64,000 nt of DNA from Curvibacter sp. (lineage in GTDB: Bacteria > Pseudomonadota > Gammaproteobacteria > Burkholderiales > Burkholderiaceae_C), in the NCBI GenBank assembly GCA_020621965.1, contig JAHRYV010000001.1:1-64000 (forward strand), written 5' to 3'. The notes under the pieces are model-generated. The model was not told where the DNA came from. It worked only from the letters and a program-made list of their open reading frames with translations, and did not search any database. This document shows positions 55,225 through 64,000 of this stretch, one piece after another; within the stretch, counting starts at the first letter, position 1, and each line of letters begins with the position of its first letter. A program made the translations under genes and the position numbers.

Positions 55225-55242
55225 AAGCACGGACCATGCCAA
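55225..55242 (-). promoter_or_regulatory. Sigma-54-type -24/-12 promoter for porin-glnK-amtB
   Basis: Reading the minus strand, TTGGCATGGTCCGTGCTT contains the invariant GG (-24) and GC (-12) separated by exactly ten bases, close to consensus TGGCAC-N5-TTGC. The predicted start is near 55216, about 28 bases before ATG 55188. NtrC-type enhancer sites were not recognised upstream. It fits the nitrogen-control genes it precedes. Confidence 0.72.
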
Positions 55243-55392
55243 CTCCCGGATCCTGAAATTCCACAAACCGGTGTGGACGTATGCGCCGACCCGCGCTAAG
55301 ATAGCTGTACAAACATCCAGTTACGCACCAACCGCGTGCATTTGTTGGGACCAACAGGCAAGAGACCTGCACCGTTATGCGGAGGAACCATC

Positions 55393-56910
55393 ATGAGCCT
55401 GTCCCTGGTGCACAGCCGGGCCCTATTAGGCCTGCAAGCCGCGGCCGTGACCGTCGAAGTTCACCTGGCCAACGGCCTGCCCAGCTTCACGCTGGTGGGC
55501 CTGGCCGAGACCGAGGTGAAGGAGGCACGTGAGCGCGTACGCTCGGCCATTCTCAATGCGGGCCTGGAGTTTCCGCACAACAAACGCATCACCGTCAACC
55601 TGGCGCCAGCCGATCTGCCCAAGGATTCCGGCCGCTTCGACCTGCCGATCGCGCTGGGCATCCTGGCCGCCAGCGGGCAGATCGATGGTGCCGCCCTGGC
55701 CGGGCATGAGTTTGCCGGCGAGCTGTCATTGTCCGGGGACCTGCGCCCGGTGCACGGCGCCCTGGCCATGGCGCTGGCGCTGCGCGGTGTGCCCACCCGG
55801 CTGGTGCTGCCCGCCGGCAGCGCCGAGGAAGCCGCCCTGGTGCCGGACCTCACGATCTACAGGGCCGGCCATCTGCTGGACGTGGTGCAGCAGTTCCTGC
55901 CCGGCCGCGTGCAGGCCAGCGGCGACGCGGCGGCGGGCTGGTCGCAGCTGGCGGCGCAGGCCCTGAAAGCGCACGGGGCCGGCCCCGATCTGGCCGACGT
56001 CAAGGGACAGGCTGCGCCCAAACGTGCGCTGGAGATTGCCGCCGCCGGTGGGCACAGCCTGCTCTTGAGCGGCCCGCCCGGCAGCGGCAAGTCCATGCTG
56101 GCCGAGCGCCTGGCCGGCCTGCTGCCCGCCATGTCGACCGACGAGGCGCTGGAGACGGCCGCCGTGGCCAGCCTGGCCGGGCGCTTCGAACTGGGGCACT
56201 GGGGCCGGCGCCCCACCTGCAGCCCGCACCATACGGCCAGTGCCGTCGCCCTGGTGGGCGGCGGCTCGCCGCCGCGCCCGGGTGAGATCTCGCTGGCCCA
56301 CCAAGGGGTGCTGTTCCTCGATGAGTTGCCGGAGTTTCCGCGTGCCGCCCTGGAGGCGCTGCGCGAGCCGCTGGAGTCCGGCCGCATCACCATCGCCCGC
56401 GCGGCGCGGCGGGCCGAATTCCCCGCGCGCTTCCAGCTGGTGGCGGCCATGAACCCCTGCCCCTGCGGCCATCTGGGCTCACCCTTGCGAGCCTGCCGCT
56501 GCACACCCGATCAGGTGGCGCGTTATCAGGGCCGCCTGTCCGGCCCGCTGCTGGACCGCATCGACCTGCATGTGGTGGTGGGCGCGCTGCCGGCAGCCGA
56601 GCTGCTGCAGGCGACGGCCGGCGAGGGCACGGTCGCGGTGCGCGCGCGCTGCAGCGCCGCGCGCGAGCGCGCCGTGGCACGCCAGGGCAAACCGAACCAC
56701 GCCCTGAGCGGGCAGGAGATCGACACCCACACCCAGCCTGAGGACGCGGCGCTGCGTTTTCTCGATGCCGCGGCCGTACGCCTGGGCTGGTCGGCGCGCG
56801 GCCTGCACCGCACGCTCAAGGTGGCACGCACCATCGCCGACTTGGCAGGGGCGCCGCAGATCGGCCTGGTCCACATGGCCGAGGCCCTGCAGTACCGCCC
56901 GACGCGCTGA
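55393..56910 (+). CDS. YifB/ComM-family Mg-chelatase-like AAA+ ATPase
   Basis: A 505-residue protein. The N-terminal ChlI-like domain reads LVHSRALLGLQAAAVTVEVHLANGLP and VGLAETEVKEARERVRSA; Walker A is GPPGSGKSMLAERL near residues 229-242 and Walker B is GVLFLDELPEF near 305-315, with the family's HHTASAVALVGGGSPPRPGEISLAH between, and AMNPCPCGHLG as zinc-like motif. ComM, the studied member, is a hexameric branch-migration helicase aiding natural transformation. GGAGGAA precedes ATG 55393. Confidence 0.92.
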   Translation: MSLSLVHSRALLGLQAAAVTVEVHLANGLPSFTLVGLAETEVKEARERVRSAILNAGLEFPHNKRITVNLAPADLPKDSGRFDLPIALGILAASGQIDGAALAGHEFAGELSLSGDLRPVHGALAMALALRGVPTRLVLPAGSAEEAALVPDLTIYRAGHLLDVVQQFLPGRVQASGDAAAGWSQLAAQALKAHGAGPDLADVKGQAAPKRALEIAAAGGHSLLLSGPPGSGKSMLAERLAGLLPAMSTDEALETAAVASLAGRFELGHWGRRPTCSPHHTASAVALVGGGSPPRPGEISLAHQGVLFLDELPEFPRAALEALREPLESGRITIARAARRAEFPARFQLVAAMNPCPCGHLGSPLRACRCTPDQVARYQGRLSGPLLDRIDLHVVVGALPAAELLQATAGEGTVAVRARCSAARERAVARQGKPNHALSGQEIDTHTQPEDAALRFLDAAAVRLGWSARGLHRTLKVARTIADLAGAPQIGLVHMAEALQYRPTR

Positions 56911-56925
56911 GCCGGCGGCTGACGC

Positions 56926-58146
56926 TCAGGACGACGCCAGCAGGCTGGAACGCCGGCGCAGCGCGCTGGCGAAATACAGGCCCACGGCCACCAGCACGGC
57001 GCTGCCCCCGGCAATCACGGCGGTGGAGCCCAGCAGCCCGGCCAGGCCGGCCGCCAGCAGCACGCCGATGGACTGGCCGAGAAAGAGGAAGGAGGCAAAC
57101 AACGAGACCGCGGTACCGCGGGCGGCCGGTGCCATCTGTGTGGCATTGGTCTGCATGGTGTTGTGGAACATGAAAAATCCGAAACCCGCCAGCAGGCTGG
57201 CCGGCACCATGGGCCACCAGAGCGGCGAAAAGGCGATCACCAGCGCGCACAGGCCCAGCAGGGTGACACCGGCACGCGCCAGGCCGTGCTCGCCCAGGCG
57301 CGGGATGAGCCAGCGCGCCAGCGCCATGTAGAGCATGCCGCCCAGGCCGAACAGCGCCACGATGGCGCCGGAGAACGAGAGCGACAGGCCCAGCTCCTGG
57401 TGCAGATGCGAGGCCCAGATCGCCAGCACACCAAAGCCGGAGGCGCCTTCGATCAGCGCCACGACGAGCACGATGCGTGACCAGCGCCCCGTCACGATCT
57501 GCAGCGCCTGGCGCACGAAACCGGGGCGCACCGCGGGCGGTGCTTGCGGCGTGATGGGCGCCGTCGCGCGCTGACGGCGCCCATCACGCCACAGCAGCAG
57601 GCCGACGCCGGCGAACAGCAGGGTCATGAAGGCGAAGGCCCAGCGCCAGCCCAGGGTGTCGGCGAACACACCGCCGAGCAGCTGGCCGCCGGTGATGCCC
57701 AGCGTGGTGCCCAGACCGACCCGCGCCAGCGTCTCCTGGCGCAGCTCGTAAGCCACGGCGTCGCCGATCCAGGCCAGCGAGAGCGGGATGATGGCGGCCG
57801 CACCCAGCGCCACCAGCATGCGCGCCAGCACCAGCTGGTCCAGGCTGGTCGCGAACACCGCCAGCACGCTGCCCACGCTGCAGCCCAGCGTGGCCCAGGT
57901 GACGATGCGGAACTTGCCCAGGCGGTCGCCCAGCGGGCCGTAGAACAGCTGGCACAGGCCGTAGACCACGGCGAAGACGGAGACCACTTGCGCCGCTTCG
58001 GCCAGGCTGACCTGGAACACGCTGGAGAGCTCGGGCAGCATGGCGTCGCACAGGCGCTGCGCCGCCATGCTGGCGAAGGTGGCGAAGGACAGCAGCAGGA
58101 CCGAGCGGCGCGTGGCGGGGGAGACGGTGGCGGAGCCGGTGCTCAT
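56926..58146 (-). CDS. MFS transporter (DHA1-type)
   Basis: A 406-residue, 12-helix major-facilitator permease. N-terminal helix pairs show LPELSSVFQVSLAEAAQVVSVFAVVYGLCQLFYGPLGDRLGK-type organisation with the MFS motif-A loop GPLGDRLGKFR, and GFFMFHNTMQTNATQMAP in the second half is typical of a drug/sugar-efflux subgroup. Start is ATG 58146; a GTG eight codons upstream (58170) is possible, and neither has a good ribosome site. It is divergent from the next MFS gene with about 60 bp between starts. Substrate unknown. Confidence 0.85.
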   Translation of the reverse strand: MSTGSATVSPATRRSVLLLSFATFASMAAQRLCDAMLPELSSVFQVSLAEAAQVVSVFAVVYGLCQLFYGPLGDRLGKFRIVTWATLGCSVGSVLAVFATSLDQLVLARMLVALGAAAIIPLSLAWIGDAVAYELRQETLARVGLGTTLGITGGQLLGGVFADTLGWRWAFAFMTLLFAGVGLLLWRDGRRQRATAPITPQAPPAVRPGFVRQALQIVTGRWSRIVLVVALIEGASGFGVLAIWASHLHQELGLSLSFSGAIVALFGLGGMLYMALARWLIPRLGEHGLARAGVTLLGLCALVIAFSPLWWPMVPASLLAGFGFFMFHNTMQTNATQMAPAARGTAVSLFASFLFLGQSIGVLLAAGLAGLLGSTAVIAGGSAVLVAVGLYFASALRRRSSLLASS

Positions 58147-58205
58147 GGAGGAGGGGGGTGCTGCGGACACGGCTTCGTTCAGTCTGCTGAATCATAATCG
58201 TCGCC

Positions 58206-59417
58206 ATGTCGCCGCGCTCGTCTCCCTCGCTGATCGGCTGGCTGTCGCTGGCCCAGCTCATCAGCTGGGGCAGCGTGTTCTACACCTTTGCCCTGCTGCT
58301 GGAGCCGGTGGAACGCGAACTGGGCCTGAGCCGCGCCGATGCCTCCGTCGCCTTCAGCCTGGCCCTGCTGGCCGAAGGGCTGCTGGCCTGGCCCGTGGGC
58401 CGCCTGATCGACCGCGGCCATGAACGCGCGGTGATGACCACCGGCTCGCTGGTGCTCGGCCTGTGCCTGCTGCTGCACAGCGCGGTCGACAGCCAACTGG
58501 GTTTTTATCTGGTCTGGCTGGGCCTGGGCGTGGGCCTGGCCGGCACCCTCTACCCGCCGGCCTTTGCGGTGGTGATCCGGCGCTACCCGCACAACTTCCG
58601 CCGCGCCATCATCGTCATGACCTTTCTCGGCGGACTGGCCAGCACGGTCTTCATGCCGCTGACGGCCTGGCTGATCGCCGGCCTGGGCTGGCGTCAGGCC
58701 CTGTGGCCGCTGGCCGCGCTGCAGCTGCTGGTGTGCGCACCCATCCATGCCCTGATGTTGCGCCACGCACCACCGCCCGTGACCGCGCAGGTGGCGACCC
58801 CGCATGCGCCGCTGCGCCGCCATCTGCTCAGCGCGCCCTACTGGCTGGTGGGTGTTTTCGTCGTGCTGCTCATGGGCGTGACCGCCGCGCTGCCGGCCCA
58901 TATGGTGAGCCTGCTGCGCGGCTACGCCTTGCCGGAACACTGGGTGATCGCCCTGCCGGCCGCCATCGGTGTACTGCAGGTGGCCGGGCGCGCGCTGCTG
59001 TTCTTCTTCGAGCACCATCTGGATCTGCACCGGGTCAACCGGCTCATCCCCGGCCTGATCCCGCTGGGCCTGCTGGCCCTGCTGCTGGCGCCGCTGGCGG
59101 GCAGCGCGCAGGTCGCCGTGGTGCTGCTGTTCGTCGTGATCTACGGCGTGGGCAATGGCATGTTCACCATCGTCAAGGGCACGGCCGTGGCCGAGTACGT
59201 GAGCCGCGCGCAGGCCGCCAGCCTCAACGGCGCGCTGGGCCTGCCCATGGCGCTGAGCCGCGCGGCCGCGCCCTGGCTGCTGGGGCTGCTGTGGACACCC
59301 GAAGGCGGCTACGCTCGCGGCCTGTGGCTGCTGCTGGGCCTGAGCCTGCTGGGGTTGCTGGCGTTGGTGCTGGCGCAGCGCCTGGCAGGCGCCGCACACC
59401 GCCCGGCCCGGGCTTAG
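58206..59417 (+). CDS. MFS transporter (OFA/monocarboxylate-like)
   Basis: A 403-residue permease with about 12 helices, beginning SLIGWLSLAQLISWGSVFYTFALLLEPVERELG, a pattern of the MFS subgroup near monocarboxylate/oxalate-formate carriers. GTLYPPAFAVVIRRYPHNFRRA and a central charged loop follow. Substrate is not predictable. Its stop overlaps the convergent glycine-zipper gene by four bases. Confidence 0.85.
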   Translation: MSPRSSPSLIGWLSLAQLISWGSVFYTFALLLEPVERELGLSRADASVAFSLALLAEGLLAWPVGRLIDRGHERAVMTTGSLVLGLCLLLHSAVDSQLGFYLVWLGLGVGLAGTLYPPAFAVVIRRYPHNFRRAIIVMTFLGGLASTVFMPLTAWLIAGLGWRQALWPLAALQLLVCAPIHALMLRHAPPPVTAQVATPHAPLRRHLLSAPYWLVGVFVVLLMGVTAALPAHMVSLLRGYALPEHWVIALPAAIGVLQVAGRALLFFFEHHLDLHRVNRLIPGLIPLGLLALLLAPLAGSAQVAVVLLFVVIYGVGNGMFTIVKGTAVAEYVSRAQAASLNGALGLPMALSRAAAPWLLGLLWTPEGGYARGLWLLLGLSLLGLLALVLAQRLAGAAHRPARA

Positions 59418-60058
59418 CCGCCGCTGCTCAAGGGCGACAGCACACTGCCGTTGACGCGCACCCGCGCGCCCACTGCAGCGGGTTCTGACTGCTCCAGCGT
59501 ACGGCGGCTGCCGTCGTCCATGCGCAGCTCCACCTGGTAGACCGTCACCTTCTTCATCTTCTTTTCCACCTGGTTGCCAGCGATGCCACCACCGATGGCG
59601 CCGATGACGGTGGCCACGTCCTTGCCCTGGCCTTGCCCCACCTGGTTGCCGACGATGGCACCGAGCAGGCCGCCGGCCACCGCGCCGGTGCCGCTGCCCT
59701 GGCCTTCACGCTCGACCGCCGTCACGGCCGTGACCGTGGCGCAGTCCACGCACAGGGGCTTGGCTGCGGGTTTCGTCGCCTCCGCCACCGGCGCCGGCCG
59801 GGCCGCGGTCTTCGGCGCTGCCGGCTTGGGAGCCGCCACGGGGGCCGGGGCCTTTTTTTCCACGGCCGCCGCGCGGGCCTCGGGCTCGGGGGTGGCGGCC
59901 GGGGCCGTCACGGCGGCGGGCGCCTGGGCTTCGGGTGTCTTCTGCGTCTGTGTGTAGTACAAGGCGCCGCCCAGGCCCACCACGGCTGCGCCGAGCACGC
60001 CCACGGCTGCCCACAAGGCCTTGCCGCTGGCGGCTGCGGTTGTCGAAATTCCGTTCAT
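59414..60058 (-). CDS. Glycine-zipper 2TM-domain envelope protein
   Basis: A 214-residue protein: short N-terminus, one membrane helix (ALWAAVGVLGAAVVGLGGALYY, about 14-35), an Ala/Pro/Lys-rich linker (about 40-98), then a glycine-zipper (GAVAGGLLGAIVGNQVGQGQG and VIGAIGGGIAGNQVEKKM) with the family's CVDCATVTAV just before and a C-terminal beta segment (TVYQVELRMDDGSRRTLEQ). Related to the SlyB/Pcp-like surface-antigen repeats; here it is anchored by a helix and not lipidated. Role unknown, probably envelope integrity. Confidence 0.83.
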   Translation of the reverse strand: MNGISTTAAASGKALWAAVGVLGAAVVGLGGALYYTQTQKTPEAQAPAAVTAPAATPEPEARAAAVEKKAPAPVAAPKPAAPKTAARPAPVAEATKPAAKPLCVDCATVTAVTAVEREGQGSGTGAVAGGLLGAIVGNQVGQGQGKDVATVIGAIGGGIAGNQVEKKMKKVTVYQVELRMDDGSRRTLEQSEPAAVGARVRVNGSVLSPLSSGG

Positions 60059-60196
60059 GTCTGTTTCCTTCCTGCGAGTGGTTGAAGATAGGCAACCGCG
60101 TCGCCTATTTCAAACTTCAACGTTGAACCGGGCCGATGGTAGACAGCTCCTGCCCCGGCCCGGCGGCGGCAGGTGTAAAACTGCGTAAAGCCGCGC

Positions 60197-62917
<2,721 letters not shown>

Positions 62918-62920
62918 GGG

Positions 62921-62951
62921 GCTCACCTGTGGGAATCGAAAGCAGGTGAGC
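62921..62951 (-). promoter_or_regulatory. Expression platform: alternative helix that hides the metH ribosome site
   Basis: GCTCACCTG (62951-62943, the 3' edge of the aptamer) is perfectly complementary to CAGGTGAGC (62929-62921), which contains the AGG ribosome site of metH. When SAH is absent the site can be paired. When SAH is bound, the first strand is drawn into the aptamer pseudoknot and the site is freed. This predicts a translational ON switch. Confidence 0.75.
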
Positions 62952-63012
62952 GTCGTTGGGACATCCAAGCCTGACAGCACGGCGGGGTGCTGCTGCAACG
63001 CTCCTTGGATGG
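62942..63012 (-). promoter_or_regulatory. S-adenosylhomocysteine (SAH) riboswitch aptamer
   Basis: Minus strand, 5' to 3': CCATCCAAGGAGCGTTGC at 63012-62995, a GC hairpin (GCAGCACCCCGCCGTGCTGT), AGGCTTGGATG closing the basal stem with CATCCAAG, then AACGACGCTCACC. The CCAAGGAGCGTTGC, AGGCTTGG and AACG-CGCTC blocks are the conserved core of the SAH riboswitch, whose pseudoknot pairs the GGAGCG with CGCTC. SAH riboswitches control SAH-recycling genes such as ahcY and metH in Burkholderiales; here metH follows. A TGTAAAAT -10-like element (63024-63017) ends just before the aptamer. Confidence 0.93.
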
Positions 63013-63071
63013 CGGTATTTTACAGGGGCCGGCCCGCGCCCGGTGTCCGGCCCCCCGGAGACGGCGCCGCC

Positions 63072-63671
63072 TCAGTAGTAGAACAGCATGCTGACGCCCA
63101 GGTGGCTGCCGTCGCGGGTTTCCGCGCTGCCGTTCACGCGCTTGAAGCTTTCGCTGACCAGTCGCACGCCCAGGCCCCAGCGGGCCTTGCGTTCCGCGCT
63201 GTAGGGCTGGAAGAAGTATTGCCCTTCCAGCACCACGCCCATGGTGCTCTCGTAGGCGCCGGGCGTCACCACGGTGAGGCCCGCGCCGGTGGCCGTGAGT
63301 TCGGCGTTCTGCGCCTTGCGCACGCCGCCGCCGAGGCGGAATTTTTCGCTCATGTCATAAAAGGCCAGCAGTTCGACCGGCGAGCGTTTGAAGGCGATCT
63401 CGCCGTTGTCGGCATTGGTCTGGTCGACATGGCTGCCGAACGTCGCCTGCAGCGTGAGCGCGTCCGTCACCCTGACGTCGGCCCCCAGCGCCAGGATCAG
63501 GCCGCTGCCGGCGCTGACGCGGTACGAGGTGCCGTTGGTGTAGTTCCCCGAGGCCAGCGTCGCGCCGCCAACGCTGTAGCCGAGATTGCCGTGGAAACGC
63601 ACCGTTGGCGCCTGGGCCTGTGCCAGCGTGCTGCCCAGGACGAGCATGGAACCGATCAACCAGTTTTTCAT
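63072..63671 (-). CDS. Outer-membrane beta-barrel protein, exported, function unknown
   Basis: A 199-residue protein with signal peptide (LIGSMLVLGSTLAQA, about residues 5-19) and a glycine/aromatic-rich barrel-like mature part (VRFHGNLGYSVGGATLASGNY, YDMSEKFRLGGGVRKAQN), ending LGVSMLFYY, aromatic-terminated as in BamA substrates. AGGGG precedes ATG 63671 at six bases. It is similar in size and style to the barrel at 13.0 kb but not an obvious duplicate. No ligand assigned. Confidence 0.78.
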   Translation of the reverse strand: MKNWLIGSMLVLGSTLAQAQAPTVRFHGNLGYSVGGATLASGNYTNGTSYRVSAGSGLILALGADVRVTDALTLQATFGSHVDQTNADNGEIAFKRSPVELLAFYDMSEKFRLGGGVRKAQNAELTATGAGLTVVTPGAYESTMGVVLEGQYFFQPYSAERKARWGLGVRLVSESFKRVNGSAETRDGSHLGVSMLFYY

Positions 63672-63819
63672 TGTTACCCCTTGAGTCGATTGAATAAATA
63701 GGAATCTGATTTTTCCATGGCGTTTGTCGATACCCAAGCGCACCCCGCTTGCGGACGCGATCGGCGTTGCAGCGGCGCCACCATCCCGGTGGGCCGGACG
63801 GGCGCGCGGGCGTCGCAGC

Positions 63820-64000
63820 TCAGGTCCGCAGGGTGTGTAGCGGGATCACCGGGCGCGCCGGCGTCGGCCCGGCCTGCACGGCGCGCGCGCGCAGCTGGCC
63901 GCAGCCGGCGTCGACGTCCTGGCCCGCCGACTGCCGCAGCTTGGTCAGGATGCCGCGCGCGTGCAGGCGGCGCGCCAGGGCCGCAGCCTGCTGCGGCTCC
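63820..64000 (-). CDS. rlmN: 23S rRNA/tRNA adenine-C2 methyltransferase RlmN, C-terminal end (runs off the window)
   Basis: The last 60 codons read EPQQAAALARRLHARGILTK followed by LRQSAGQDVDAGCGQLRARA, the conserved C-terminus of radical-SAM RlmN containing the catalytic Cys of the GxxC motif (DAGCGQL). The protein ends PVIPLHTLRT. The start and the rest lie beyond the window edge. It precedes the outer-membrane gene by about 150 bp on the same strand. Confidence 0.92.
   Translation of the reverse strand, partial: EPQQAAALARRLHARGILTKLRQSAGQDVDAGCGQLRARAVQAGPTPARPVIPLHTLRT

Overview
This is a 64-kb stretch of a GC-rich (about two thirds G+C) bacterial chromosome with dense genes on both strands. 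Gene content and protein flavour point to the Betaproteobacteria, order Burkholderiales, most likely Comamonadaceae. The evidence is a split MetH preceded by an S-adenosylhomocysteine riboswitch, a DUF3422 protein, a Bug/TctC binding protein, a porin-glnK-amtB operon, an SHP/DHC/cytochrome b cluster with QseBC-like regulators, and a GC-rich intergenic repeat of the type I associate with this family. The genus cannot be fixed from sequence alone. No rRNA, tRNA or CRISPR array was recognised.

Layout. 1-3.7 kb: the 5' end of mreB, divergent from gatCAB; gatB is broken by several indels and carries a low-GC patch. 3.8-6 kb: a DUF4124 protein, pyrE and an exonuclease III, the last two sharing a CATG at their start codons. 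6-12 kb: a Cache-PAS-GGDEF cyclase, a DUF3422 membrane protein and a MASE-PAS-GGDEF-EAL protein. 12-18 kb: a metallo-beta-lactamase-fold hydrolase, a small outer-membrane barrel, an M48 protease, an AmpG-like permease and an OmpR/EnvZ-type two-component pair, then a 290-bp non-coding interval with a promoter-like sequence and two tandem terminator hairpins (candidate small RNA). 18-21 kb: waaF, a zinc-ribbon protein, ilvE and a small membrane protein. 21-24.7 kb: a tight operon of an SHP-like cytochrome, a diheme cytochrome, a cytochrome b and a QseBC-like two-component system, with a QseB/PmrA-like direct repeat upstream. 24.8-29.4 kb: a membrane protein, an aldo/keto reductase, a GlcG/HbpS protein, a diguanylate cyclase and radA.

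29.5-40.6 kb is the main metabolic unit: a complete homoprotocatechuate meta-cleavage operon (hpaR-G1-G2-E-D-F-H-I) with a perfect 16-bp palindrome before hpaR. It continues co-directionally into a class II aldolase-family protein, a ketopantoate-reductase-like protein, two EamA permeases and a Bug-type solute-binding protein. The 4-hydroxyphenylacetate hydroxylase genes hpaBC are not in the window. 40.6-47.7 kb: alr, lplT, another EamA permease, two J-domain-like membrane proteins flanking a small lipoprotein, and a CPA1 antiporter. 48.1-49.4 kb is an AT-richer scar with an orphan membrane protein and a truncated IS110-type transposase start.

49.4-55.2 kb: glcE-glcF-receiver protein (no glcD beside them), then amtB-glnK-porin behind a sigma-54-type -24/-12 element, which suggests nitrogen control. 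55.4-64 kb: a YifB-type ATPase, two MFS permeases, a glycine-zipper protein, the MetH catalytic-activation half under an SAH riboswitch whose expression platform can be read from the sequence, an outer-membrane protein and the 3' end of rlmN.

The strongest items for follow-up are the gatB lesions and patch, the cytochrome operon with its putative autoregulatory box, the SAH switch, the sigma-54 element, the candidate small RNA at 18.05-18.26 kb and the J-domain/lipoprotein trio.
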